Under the pieces are notes generated by a model. The model ran no database searches and was not told the DNA's origin. It saw nothing but the letters and a program-made list of their open reading frames with translations. From Streptomyces sp. HUAS MG91 (GTDB taxonomy: Bacteria > Actinomycetota > Actinomycetes > Streptomycetales > Streptomycetaceae), in NCBI RefSeq assembly GCF_040529335.1, contig NZ_CP159534.1, positions 1,736,001 to 1,800,000 of the forward strand: a DNA stretch of 64,000 bases, written 5' to 3'. Positions within the stretch are counted from its first letter, which is position 1; each line of letters starts with the position of its first letter. Positions 33,493 to 41,660 of this stretch are shown one piece after another. A program made the translations under genes and the position numbers.

Positions 33493-33954
33493 ATGGCGGA
33501 GCCGCGGGTTTTCAAGGACGTCGACGAGCTGAAGGGCGCCGTCGGCGAGCAGCTCGGGTACAGCGACTGGGTCGAGATCGAGCAGAGCCGCGTCGACGGG
33601 TTCGCCGAGGCCACGGGTGACCACCAGTGGATCCACGTGGACCCGGAGCGGGCGAAGGCCGGGCCGTTCGGCACGACGATCGCGCACGGCTATCTGACGC
33701 TGTCGCTGCTGCCGCTGTTCGGCCCGCAGCTGATCGCCGTCGAGGGCGTGAAGATGGGCGTGAACTACGGGACGAACAAGGTGCGCTTCCCCGCGCCCGT
33801 ACCGGTCGGCTCGCGGCTGCGCGCCACCGGGAGGATCACGTCCGTGGAGGACGTGGCGGGCGGCGTGCAGGTGTCGGTGGCGTTCACGGTGGAGCGGGAC
33901 GGCGGCGACAAGCCGGTCTGCGTCGCCGAGTCGGTGTCCCGCTACTACCTGTGA
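33493..33954 (+). CDS. MaoC-family (R)-hydratase-like protein
   Basis: This 153-residue single-hotdog protein has the hydratase signature: the catalytic segment FAEATGDHQWIHVDPERAKA (Asp and His), then FGTTIAHGYLTLSLLPLF. The family hydrates trans-2-enoyl-CoA to (R)-3-hydroxyacyl-CoA. GGAGG lies eight to nine bases before ATG 33493 (an in-frame ATG at 33484 is weaker). It is convergent with a TetR gene 15 bases away, and both have the same palindrome in their promoters, so that regulator likely controls it. Confidence 0.9.
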   Translation: MAEPRVFKDVDELKGAVGEQLGYSDWVEIEQSRVDGFAEATGDHQWIHVDPERAKAGPFGTTIAHGYLTLSLLPLFGPQLIAVEGVKMGVNYGTNKVRFPAPVPVGSRLRATGRITSVEDVAGGVQVSVAFTVERDGGDKPVCVAESVSRYYL

Positions 33955-33969
33955 CTGCCCCGGTGGCCG

Positions 33970-34623
33970 CTACGCGCGAGGCGCGGCTCCCACCATCCTG
34001 AGGACGAGGTCGGCGTAGAACACGCCGACCTCGTCGGGCGTCCGGCGGCCCTGCGTATTGAACCAGCGCGCCACGTCGATGCACAGGGAGAGGATCGCGA
34101 CCGTCGTGCCGGGCACGTCGGGCACCTGGAACTCGCCCGTCGCCACCCCGTCCTCGATGATCTCGCGCACGGCGGCGTCGCTCTCGCGGCGCAGCGCCAC
34201 GATCTCCGGCCGGTGCTCGTCGCCGAGGGAGTCCAGCTCGTACTGGACCACGCGCGCGGTGGTGTGGTGTCCCGCGTGCCAGCGGACGAAGGAGCGCACC
34301 GCCTCGGCCAGCCGCTCGGTGGCCGTGCCCTCGGCGTCGGCCGCGCGGCGCAGGATCCGCAGCGCCTTCTCGTGGCCGATGCGGCTGATGCGGAGGAGGA
34401 GTTCCTCCTTCGTCTTGTAGTGGATGTAGAGCGCGGCCGGGCTCATGCCGGCGCGGCTCGCGATGTCCCGGGTCGTCGTGGCGTGGTAGCCGCGCGCGGC
34501 GAAGGCCTCGACCGCGGCGACGAGCAGGCGCCGGGCGGCGTCGGGGGTGACCTCGGCCCAGGGCATCTCGTCGTCGGGCTGCTGCTCGGTGACCCGCTCG
34601 TCCTGCGTCATCGGTCCGCTCAC
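33970..34623 (-). CDS. TetR-family regulator paired with maoC
   Basis: This protein of about 217 residues (213 if ATG 34611 is used) has a TetR HTH at about 28-75 (EAFAARGYHATTTRDIASRA, GMSPAALYIHYKTKEELLLR). A TetR C-terminal domain of the fatty-acid-regulator type follows (HHTTARVVQYELDSLGDEHR). Both its own upstream region (34663-34680) and that of maoC carry the TGAGCRRGCGCTTAG motif, implying autoregulation plus control of the hydratase. The ligand is probably an acyl-CoA, by family analogy only. Confidence 0.88.
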   Translation of the reverse strand: MSGPMTQDERVTEQQPDDEMPWAEVTPDAARRLLVAAVEAFAARGYHATTTRDIASRAGMSPAALYIHYKTKEELLLRISRIGHEKALRILRRAADAEGTATERLAEAVRSFVRWHAGHHTTARVVQYELDSLGDEHRPEIVALRRESDAAVREIIEDGVATGEFQVPDVPGTTVAILSLCIDVARWFNTQGRRTPDEVGVFYADLVLRMVGAAPRA

Positions 34624-34985
34624 ATCCTGTCGGTGGGGCTGCGCCTCACCATACCTCCCGAGATGAGCGGGCGCTTAGTCCGGCTTCTCCCTTCCCCTGA
34701 ATTCGGAGACGTAAATACAAGGGCGGCGCATTTATTCGCGAGCAGTCCAGGTATTGGATGCACCCTTTCGAGACACCCGGGAAATCCACTCCACTGGGCG
34801 GATTGCGATGTCATTTCCGAGGCTTTTACCGCTCCTGGCGTGCCCACGACGCGGGAGCGCACTTGTCCGCATTCCGAATGCCGCCGCACGCCCGCTGATT
34901 CGACCCATCTCCGCCGCAAAAGCGGGCACTCGGCCGTGGCAGAATTCCCCCGAATTCAGCGAAGAGCCGAGGAATGGAGCGGAAA
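34624..34985. other. Gene-free 362-base region, tetR promoter and decarboxylase leader
   Basis: Besides the TetR site at 34663-34680, this region is visibly richer in A and T than its surroundings. It contains three GAATTC sites, two of them 10 bases apart (34942 and 34952). I see no convincing ORF. It probably contains the promoter and a long leader for the decarboxylase gene. Confidence 0.5.
34663..34680. promoter_or_regulatory. TetR operator candidate upstream of tetR
   Basis: ATGAGCGGGCGCTTAGTC matches the maoC site at 14 of 18 positions and lies 40 bases upstream of the TetR start, consistent with autoregulation. Confidence 0.62.
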
Positions 34986-37223
34986 ATGGAAAGCCGTACA
35001 CGGATCTGCACCTATCTGGGAGGCGCTCTCGACGACCTGGCCGCACACGATCTCGGCGTCTGGCGCGACATCCTGCGCGCGGAAGGACTTCAGGTCGAGG
35101 TGCAGGCGGGGCTCCCCCTCGCCGGGGACGGCGCGCACCGGTCGGCCACCGCCGCCGTGGTGGACAGCCGTCTGCTGGCGGACCGCGCGGTGACCGGGCT
35201 GTTCCCGTCGGTGCCGCTCATCCTGCTGCTTGCGGGCCCGGACGCGAGCGGTCCCCCGAGCCGCGTCCCCGGCGAGGCCGGACGGATTCTGCTGGGCCGC
35301 GACGCCCCGGAGGAGGACGCCGCGAAAGTCCTCACCGTCATCGGAAAGCGCCCCGAATCCGCACGCCCGGTGTTCTTCGACGCACTGCGGAGGTTCACCC
35401 GGCGCGAGACGACGTCGTGGCACACTCCCGCCCATGCCGCGGGCCGGGCTTTTCTGGCGTCGGACGTGGGCCGGGAGTTCCACGGTTTCTGCGGTGCGGA
35501 ACTGCTGCGCGGCGACATCTCGGTGTCCGTCGCCGAGTTCGGCTCACTGCTCGAACACTCCGGACCGATCGGCGAGGCGGAGGCGAATGCCGCGCGCGTG
35601 TTCGGATCCGACCGGACCTATTTCGTCCTCAACGGCACCTCCACGTCCAATCGCATCGTCGGGCACTACGCGCTGGGCCCGGGCCGGAGCGCCGCGGTGG
35701 ACCGCAACTGCCACAAGGCGGTGCTCCACGCGCTGGTCCTCAGCGGTGCCCGGCCGCGCTACCTGAACCCCACGCGCAACGGCTACGGACTGATCGGCCC
35801 GGTCCCGCCGGCGGAGCTGGAGACCGAGCCCGCCGATCTGGCGGTGATCACCAACTCCACGTACGACGGGCTGTGTTACGACACCGTGCGCACCAGCACG
35901 GTGCTCGCCGGGGCGGTTCCGCGGATCCTGTTCGACGAGGCGTGGTTCGGCTACGCGCGCTTCCACCCGCTCTACCGCGACCGCTACGCCATGGCCGTCA
36001 CCGAGCAGGCGCTGTCCGACGCCGTCCGGCCCACCGTCTTCGCCGCGCAGTCCACGCACAAGATGCTCGCGGCGCTCTCCCAGGCGGCCATGCTCCACGT
36101 GAGGTCGGCGCCGCGTGCCCCCGTGGAGGACAGGCGGCTGGACGAGACGTACATGATGCACGCCAGCACCTCACCGTCCTACCCGATGATCGCCTCCCTC
36201 GACGTGGCCGCCGCCATGATGGACGGGGAGCCCGGCAGGGCGCTGGTCGCGGACTCGGTCCGTGAGGCGGTGGCCTTCCGGCAGGCCATGGTCCGCACCG
36301 CCGACCGCCTCACGGCCGCCGACGCGCGGGACGGGTGGTTCTTCGGGGTCTGGCAGCCCTCGCACGTCACGGACCCCGCCACCGGCGAGCGGATGGCCTT
36401 CGCCGAGGCACCGGCCGGCCTGCTGACCGCACAGCCGTCCTGCTGGGAGCTGGAACCGGGGGCGTCCTGGCACGGGTTCAGGGGTCTGGAGGACGGCTAC
36501 TGCCTGCTGGACCCGCTGAAGGTCACCCTGTTGTGCCCCGGTGTGACCGCGAGCGGGGACGTCACGCGCCGGGGCGTCCCGGCGCCCGTACTGAGCGCCT
36601 TCCTGAACACCAGGGGCATCACCGTCGAGAAGGCCGGCGACTACACCGCGCTGTTCCTGTTCTCCATGAGTACGACCCGCGAGAAGTGGACCGCGCTGCT
36701 ACGTGCCCTGCTGGAGTTCAAGGAGCTGTACGACGCCGACGCCGCGTTGGAGGAGGTCCTGCCGGATCTCGTCGCCGGGCATCCCGGGCACTACCGCGGG
36801 ATCACTCTGCGTGAGCTGTGCCGGCGCATGCACGCGCACCTGCGCGACCACGGGCACGCGGAACTCCTGGACCGCGCGCACACGACGGCGCCCCCGGCCG
36901 ACTGCACCCCCGGGGACGCCTACCGGCGCGACGCCGGCGAGCCCTCCGAACTCCTCTCCCTGCGCGAGGCCGCGGACCGCACCGCGGCCTCGATGATCGT
37001 GGTGACGCCGCCGGGCATCCCGCTGCTGATGCCCGGCGAGAACTGCGGGCCCGCGTCGGGGACCGTGCTGCGTTTCCTGGCCGCCCTCGAAGCCCGCGAC
37101 CGGTCCTTCCCGGGCTTCCTCAGCGAGATCCACGGAGTCCACCGGGACGCGCGTACGGGCGCCTACCGGATCGACTGCCTCGCTCCCCCGGGACCGGAGG
37201 ACGGTCTCAGGCGACCGGCTTGA
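34986..37223 (+). CDS. Orn/Lys/Arg decarboxylase (fold type I PLP)
   Basis: This 745-residue protein has a degenerate receiver-like N-terminal domain (about 1-125), the PLP domain (about 130-450) and the C-terminal domain of bacterial biosynthetic/inducible amino-acid decarboxylases. The PLP lysine is in QSTHKMLAALSQ (about residue 359), preceded by the DEAWFGY motif (about 317-323) and TSWHTPAHAAGRAF. A late MPGENCG motif is typical of the class. It should make cadaverine, putrescine or agmatine; which one is not readable. ATG 34986 has GGAG seven bases upstream; ATG 34974 is possible. It stands alone, convergent with a YiaA-like gene that it overlaps by 17 bases. Confidence 0.88.
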   Translation: MESRTRICTYLGGALDDLAAHDLGVWRDILRAEGLQVEVQAGLPLAGDGAHRSATAAVVDSRLLADRAVTGLFPSVPLILLLAGPDASGPPSRVPGEAGRILLGRDAPEEDAAKVLTVIGKRPESARPVFFDALRRFTRRETTSWHTPAHAAGRAFLASDVGREFHGFCGAELLRGDISVSVAEFGSLLEHSGPIGEAEANAARVFGSDRTYFVLNGTSTSNRIVGHYALGPGRSAAVDRNCHKAVLHALVLSGARPRYLNPTRNGYGLIGPVPPAELETEPADLAVITNSTYDGLCYDTVRTSTVLAGAVPRILFDEAWFGYARFHPLYRDRYAMAVTEQALSDAVRPTVFAAQSTHKMLAALSQAAMLHVRSAPRAPVEDRRLDETYMMHASTSPSYPMIASLDVAAAMMDGEPGRALVADSVREAVAFRQAMVRTADRLTAADARDGWFFGVWQPSHVTDPATGERMAFAEAPAGLLTAQPSCWELEPGASWHGFRGLEDGYCLLDPLKVTLLCPGVTASGDVTRRGVPAPVLSAFLNTRGITVEKAGDYTALFLFSMSTTREKWTALLRALLEFKELYDADAALEEVLPDLVAGHPGHYRGITLRELCRRMHAHLRDHGHAELLDRAHTTAPPADCTPGDAYRRDAGEPSELLSLREAADRTAASMIVVTPPGIPLLMPGENCGPASGTVLRFLAALEARDRSFPGFLSEIHGVHRDARTGAYRIDCLAPPGPEDGLRRPA

Positions 37224-37497
37224 ACGGGTCGTGCTCGGCGAGGATCTTGTCGATACGGGCCTTGTCGACGCGGCTGACGATCTGGTCCGCCTCCTGGCGG
37301 TCACGGATCACCTTGGCGAGGGTGAACGCGGACGTCGTCAGATACAGGACCGAGATCGCCAGGAACGCTCTGATCCAGCCGCTGGCGTCGAGGCGGTAGA
37401 TCCCGATCGAGACCGCGCCGAGCGCGAGGGCGAAGGACGCGATGGCCTGACCGTAGTAGGCCGTGGTGTTCTGCTGCTTGACCGGTGTGTCACTCAT
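37207..37497 (-). CDS. YiaA/YiaB-like small membrane protein
   Basis: This 96-residue protein has two close membrane helices (about 20-36 and 44-60: YYGQAIASFALALGAVSIGI, RAFLAISVLYLTTSAFTLAK) and a charged cytosolic tail (RQEADQIVSRVDKARIDKIL). It matches the YiaAB two-helix domain of unknown function. The ATG at 37497 is chosen; an in-frame ATG at 37509 adds four residues. Its 3' end overlaps the decarboxylase gene. Confidence 0.78.
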   Translation of the reverse strand: MSDTPVKQQNTTAYYGQAIASFALALGAVSIGIYRLDASGWIRAFLAISVLYLTTSAFTLAKVIRDRQEADQIVSRVDKARIDKILAEHDPFKPVA

Positions 37498-37558
37498 GCC
37501 GCACAGCATGGAACGGACAGCGCCGCGGCCCCATCCGCTCCCGTACTCATCCGCGTAC

Positions 37559-38716
37559 TCAGAAGGCCGAGACCCCGGTCAGCGCGCGGCCGATGATGAG
37601 CTTCTGGATCTGGCTGGTGCCCTCGTAGAGGGTCATGACGCGGGCGTCGCGCAGCAGCTTGCCGACCGGGTACTCGTCGATGTACCCGTAACCGCCGAAC
37701 ACCTGGAGCGCGTTGTTGGCGCAGCGCACGGCCGCCTCCGAGGCGAAGAGCTTGGCCTTCGACGCGGCGGTCCCGAAGTCCTCGCCGCGGTCGATGAGAT
37801 CGGCGACGCGCCAGGTCAGCAGGCGGGCGGCGTCCACGTCGAGCGCGATGTCGGAGATCATCTCCTGCACCAGCTGGTACGAGGCGATGGGCTTGCCGAA
37901 CTGCTCGCGCTCCGTGGCGTAGCCGACGGCGGCGTCGAGCGCGGCCTGGGCGATGCCGACGCAGCCGGCCGCGACGGACATCCGGCCCTTGGCGAGTGCG
38001 GACATGGCGACGGAGAAGCCCTTGCCCTCCGGGCCCATCATGGCGCTCGCCGGGACCCGGACGTCCTCCAGGACCAGCTCGGCCGTGGCCTGGCCGCGCA
38101 GGCCGAGCTTGCCGTGGATGGTGTTGCGGGTCAGGCCGGGGGTGTCGGTGGGGACCAGGAAGGCGGAGATGCCCTTGTGGCCCGGGGTGTCGTTGGTGCG
38201 GGCGAAGAGCAGGACGACGTCGGCCCAGGTGCCGTTGGTGATGAAGATCTTGGTGCCGTTGATGACGTACTCGTCGGTGGCCGCGTCGCGCACGGCCTTC
38301 GTCCGGAGGTGGGCCGGGTCGGAGCCGTGGCCGGGCTCGGTCAGGCCGAAACAGCCGAGCGCGTCGCCGGCGGTGAGCCGGGGCAGCCAGTACCGCTTCT
38401 GCTCCTCGTTCGCCCACTGCTGGATCGGCTTGGTGACCAGTCCGAGCGAGACGGAGACGATGCCGCGCACCGACGAGTCGCCACGCCCCAGCTCCTCCGT
38501 GACCAGGCAGTAGGAGAGGTGGTCGCCGCCGGAGCCGCCGTACTCCTCGTCGATCGTCAGGCCCAGGAAGCCGATCTCGCCGAGCTTCTTCACGATCGAG
38601 CGGTCGACCTCCTCCGCACGGTCCCAGGTCACGACGTTCGGCGTGATCTCGCGGTCCACGAAGTCCGCGGCGAGCCGCCGGACGGCCGTCTGCTCCTCGT
38701 TCAGCTCCAGATTCAT
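37559..38716 (-). CDS. Acyl-CoA dehydrogenase
   Basis: This 385-residue FAD enzyme is of normal length. Signatures are FGLTEPGHGSDPA (about 123-135), INGTKIFITNGTWADV, RVPASAMMGPEGKGF, REQFGKPIASYQLVQ and the C-terminal YEGTSQIQKLIIGRALTG with the catalytic Glu (about 365) of butyryl/isovaleryl-type enzymes. It is divergent from a TetR gene, and the 86-base gap holds a palindrome matching one in front of the ADH/ALDH operon. Likely substrate is a short or branched acyl-CoA, by analogy. Confidence 0.93.
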   Translation of the reverse strand: MNLELNEEQTAVRRLAADFVDREITPNVVTWDRAEEVDRSIVKKLGEIGFLGLTIDEEYGGSGGDHLSYCLVTEELGRGDSSVRGIVSVSLGLVTKPIQQWANEEQKRYWLPRLTAGDALGCFGLTEPGHGSDPAHLRTKAVRDAATDEYVINGTKIFITNGTWADVVLLFARTNDTPGHKGISAFLVPTDTPGLTRNTIHGKLGLRGQATAELVLEDVRVPASAMMGPEGKGFSVAMSALAKGRMSVAAGCVGIAQAALDAAVGYATEREQFGKPIASYQLVQEMISDIALDVDAARLLTWRVADLIDRGEDFGTAASKAKLFASEAAVRCANNALQVFGGYGYIDEYPVGKLLRDARVMTLYEGTSQIQKLIIGRALTGVSAF

Positions 38717-38756
38717 GGACGACTCTCCCCAGGGACGGACCGCAGGCCTCTTCTTT

Positions 38757-38776
38757 AAATTAGCACTGCTAGTTTT
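38757..38776. promoter_or_regulatory. TetR operator candidate, acyl-CoA dehydrogenase/tetR promoter
   Basis: AAATTAGCACTGCTAGTTTT is centred on 38765-38767 between the divergent starts. It matches 43097-43116 at 16 of 20 bases. It is strikingly A/T-rich for this genome. Confidence 0.72.
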
Positions 38777-38789
38777 AAGCGGACAGCCC

Positions 38790-38795
38790 TACTAT
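38790..38795 (+). promoter_or_regulatory. -10 element of tetR, likely leaderless
   Basis: TACTAT is followed by seven bases (GTGCGCC) and ATG 38803. The operator at 38757-38776 would cover its -35 region. Confidence 0.55.
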
Positions 38796-38802
38796 GTGCG
38801 CC

Positions 38803-39453
38803 ATGGCCCGACCGCGCAAGCCCCTCCTCAGCCGAGACCGCATCGTCGACGCGGCCCGCGCCCTCGTCGACGCCGAGGGGCTCGCCGCCGTCTCCACGCG
38901 GCGGCTCGCGGCCGAGCTCGGAGTGAGCGGGCCGTCCCTCTACAACCACTTCCGCACCAAGGACCAGATCCTGGAGGCGGTCGCCGACTCGGTCAGCGCG
39001 CAGGTCGATCTGTCGATGTTCGACGCGGCCGACGAGCGGGACTGGCGCACGTCGCTGCACGACTGGGCCGTCTCGTACCGGGCGGCGCTGCGCGAGCACC
39101 CGAACATCGTGCCCGTGCTCGCCCAGGGGCCCGGCCGGCGCCCGGCGGGACTGCGGCTCGCCGACGCCGTCTTCGGGGCGATGGTGGACGCGGGGTGGCC
39201 GCCCGCGCAGGCCACCTCCATCGGCGCGCTCATGCGGTACTTCGTGATGGGGTCCGCGCTCGGGTCGTTCGCCGGCGGGTTCGTCGACGACGAGACCGCC
39301 TACGATCCCGCCGACTATCCGCATCTCGGGCAGGCCCATCTCCTCGCCGACCGGCAGGAGCTGATCGACGACCGCGCCTTCGAGACCGGGCTCACCGCGC
39401 TGCTCGACGGGCTTTCGGTGCAGTACGCGCAGGTGGGCGCGGCGGCGCGCTGA
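38803..39453 (+). CDS. TetR-family regulator
   Basis: This 216-residue protein has a TetR HTH at about 10-55 (LLSRDRIVDAARALVDAEGL, STRRLAAELGVSGPSLYNHF) and a C-terminal domain of the tetracycline-repressor type (VPVLAQGPGRRPAGLRLADA; AQATSIGALMRYFVMGSALG). A shared palindrome predicts control of itself, the divergent acyl-CoA dehydrogenase and the ADH/ALDH operon 4 kb away. ATG 38803 is preferred over ATG 38794 because of the TACTAT-N7-ATG arrangement. A degenerate repeat core follows its stop. Confidence 0.88.
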   Translation: MARPRKPLLSRDRIVDAARALVDAEGLAAVSTRRLAAELGVSGPSLYNHFRTKDQILEAVADSVSAQVDLSMFDAADERDWRTSLHDWAVSYRAALREHPNIVPVLAQGPGRRPAGLRLADAVFGAMVDAGWPPAQATSIGALMRYFVMGSALGSFAGGFVDDETAYDPADYPHLGQAHLLADRQELIDDRAFETGLTALLDGLSVQYAQVGAAAR

Positions 39454-39484
39454 CGGCTCGTGTGCCGGGTGCGGGTGCGTCGCG

Positions 39485-39511
39485 GCCGGCCCCGCAGTGC
39501 CCCGCGCCCCT
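39485..39511. repeat. Single repeat-core copy (18/20)
   Basis: A core variant at 39492-39511 differs at two positions and is followed by GAGGCATGCG as in islands A and C. It lies 38 bases after the TetR stop in sense orientation. Confidence 0.7.
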
Positions 39512-39598
39512 GAGGCATGCGCCTCCCCCGCTCCTAACAACTACCTGTACAGTCCATCCGCCGGGTTCGGAAACATCCTCGTAACGCGGGAGCGGCGG

Positions 39599-40543
39599 AT
39601 GGCACAGATGGCCGGGGCCTCAATTCGCCCCGAAATCGGGCATAGTTGGGCGACTGATTGCAGGCAGTTCGGGCTGCTCGTCCTGCGGGGCACGGGGCAG
39701 GTGGTCTTCCTGCCCCGCGCGCTGACGGGCCTGCTGTTCACCGCGGCGCTGTTCGCGGCGGGCTGGACGTACGGGGTCTACGGCATCGGCGGCGCGGCCC
39801 TGGGCACCGCCGGGGCGTGGCTGCTCGGTGTGGAGAGGGAACGGCTCGCCCAGGGCCTGGAGGGGTTCAACTCCTGCCTGGTCGGCGTGAGTTGCGCCGT
39901 GCTGCTGGGCGGCGAACGGGTGTCGACGGTGCTCGTCGCGCTGCTCGGCTGCGGCGCGGCGACCGTGGTGACCGCCGCGGCCGGGCGGGCGCTCGGGACG
40001 TGGGGGCTGCCCGCGCTGACGCTGCCGTTCTGCGCGGTGGCGACCGCGATCGAACTGGCCCGCCCGGCCGGGCCGGTGACCGGACACGCGGCGGACGGCG
40101 TCGGGTCGCTGCAACTCGGCGACGCCGCAAGGGGGTTCCTCGCCGGGTTCGGGCAGATCTTCCTGCTGCCCCAGTGGTACGTGGGCGCGCTCGTGCTCGC
40201 CGGGCTGCTGGTGGCGGGGCCGCGCGTGGCCGCGGTGGCCGGCCTCGGGAACGCCGCCGCGATGGCCACGGCATGGGCGCTCGGAGCACCGGCCGCCCGC
40301 CTCACGGACGGCCTCGGCGGCTACAACGGCGTGCTCGTGGCGCTCGCCCTGTGCGGGGCGTTCCTGGCTGCCGGGCCGCGGACACTGCCGTACGCGCTGG
40401 CCGGGTCCGTGGTGGCGGCGGCCGTGGCCCCGGCGTTCGGGGCGACGACGTTCACCTGGCCGTTCGTGCTGACGACGCTGGTGTTCCTGGCGGCGGCGCG
40501 GTCCTTCCCCCGACTGACCGCGCCGCGCCAAGTCGATCAGTAG
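39599..40543 (+). CDS. Urea transporter family protein
   Basis: This 314-residue membrane channel has about 10 helices in two homologous halves. Urea-transporter motifs include LLVLRGTGQVVFLPRALTGL near the start, LEGFNSCLVGVSCAVLLGGE in the first repeat and GQIFLLPQWYVGALVLAGLL plus LGGYNGVLVALALCGAFL in the second. Uptake of urea or a short amide is expected. GGGAG lies about six bases before ATG 39599; the frame is open further upstream through repeat sequence. No urease genes are adjacent. Confidence 0.88.
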   Translation: MAQMAGASIRPEIGHSWATDCRQFGLLVLRGTGQVVFLPRALTGLLFTAALFAAGWTYGVYGIGGAALGTAGAWLLGVERERLAQGLEGFNSCLVGVSCAVLLGGERVSTVLVALLGCGAATVVTAAAGRALGTWGLPALTLPFCAVATAIELARPAGPVTGHAADGVGSLQLGDAARGFLAGFGQIFLLPQWYVGALVLAGLLVAGPRVAAVAGLGNAAAMATAWALGAPAARLTDGLGGYNGVLVALALCGAFLAAGPRTLPYALAGSVVAAAVAPAFGATTFTWPFVLTTLVFLAAARSFPRLTAPRQVDQ

Positions 40544-40560
40544 CGCCTCGGCAACCGGCC

Positions 40561-41643
40561 CTAGAAGACCACCAGTGCCCGGCCGCCCTTGCCCGCGACC
40601 ATGTTGTCGAACGCGGCCGGGATGCCGTCCAGGGCGATGTGCTCCGTCACCAGCGCGCTCAGGTCCAGGCGGCCCGCGCGGATGTGGTCCGCGAGGACCG
40701 GCAGGTCGTCGGCCGGGTTGGAGTTGCCGTAGACGCAGCCGGACAGGGTGCGGCCCCAGTGGAAGATCTCCAGGGCGTTGAAGGTGACCTGCTGGTCCTT
40801 GCCGCCGATGCCGACGACCGTGGTGCGGCCGCCGCGCCGGGTGGACTCCCAGGCGGTACGGATCGTGACCGCGCGGCCGACGCACTCCACGGCCACGTCG
40901 ACGCCCTGCTTGCCGGTCAGTCCCCGGATCTCGCGGGCCGTGTTCTCGGAGGCGAGCACGTAGTCCGTGGCGCCCGCCTGCCGGGCCAGCTCCTCCTTCT
41001 CCGGCGAGACGTCCACCGCGACGATCTTCGAGGCGCCCGCGATGCGCGCCGCCTGGATCGTGGCGAGGCCGACGCCGCCGACGCCGTACACGGCCACCGT
41101 CTCGCCCGCGCGTACGCGCGCCGAGTGGTGGATCGCGCCGTAGCCGGTGAGGACGGCGCAGCCGAGCAGGGCCGCGTCCGTGAGCGGGACGCCGTCCGGT
41201 ACCGGAAGGACGGTGTTGGCGGCGACGACCGTCTCCTCGGCGAACGCGGCGACGTTCAGGCCGGGGTGGAGGTCGGAACCGTCGGACGACTTCTTCGCGT
41301 AGACGTTCCCCGCTCCGGCCAGCGCGTTCGCGCACAGCCAGACCTCGCCCAGCGAGCAGGCGTGGCAATTGCCGCACGAGGGCGCCCAGTTGAGGACGAC
41401 GCCGTCGCCGGGCGCGACATGCGTGACGCCCTCGCCGACGGAGACGACCGTGCCGGCGCCCTCGTGGCCGAGGACGGCCGGGAGCGGCACCCGCATGGTG
41501 CCGTCGGTCAGGGACAGGTCGGAGTGGCAGACCCCGGCGGCGGCGAGCTCGATGCGGACCTGCCCGGGGCCGGGCTCGGGCAGGTCGATGTCGGTGATCT
41601 CCAGCGGGGAACCGACGGCGGTGCAGACAGCGGCGCGGACCAT
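40561..41643 (-). CDS. Zinc-dependent alcohol dehydrogenase
   Basis: This 360-residue medium-chain dehydrogenase has a GroES-like N-domain with catalytic-zinc residues Cys38 (AGVCHSD) and His60 (GHEGAG), the four-Cys structural zinc lobe (SCGNCHACSLGEVWLC) and the NAD-binding GVGGVGL. It resembles class III/mycothiol-independent broad alcohol dehydrogenases. It lies 17 bases after the ALDH gene, forming an alcohol-to-acid oxidation operon likely controlled by the TetR at 38803. It converges on the urea transporter gene with a 17-base gap. Confidence 0.92.
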   Translation of the reverse strand: MVRAAVCTAVGSPLEITDIDLPEPGPGQVRIELAAAGVCHSDLSLTDGTMRVPLPAVLGHEGAGTVVSVGEGVTHVAPGDGVVLNWAPSCGNCHACSLGEVWLCANALAGAGNVYAKKSSDGSDLHPGLNVAAFAEETVVAANTVLPVPDGVPLTDAALLGCAVLTGYGAIHHSARVRAGETVAVYGVGGVGLATIQAARIAGASKIVAVDVSPEKEELARQAGATDYVLASENTAREIRGLTGKQGVDVAVECVGRAVTIRTAWESTRRGGRTTVVGIGGKDQQVTFNALEIFHWGRTLSGCVYGNSNPADDLPVLADHIRAGRLDLSALVTEHIALDGIPAAFDNMVAGKGGRALVVF

Positions 41644-41660
41644 GGTGATCGGTGACTCCC

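Noticed and set aside
39530..39598. Urea transporter starting in the repeat region at 39497
   Set aside because: The upstream extension is encoded by repeat-derived DNA, and a better start (ATG 39599 with GGGAG) exists.
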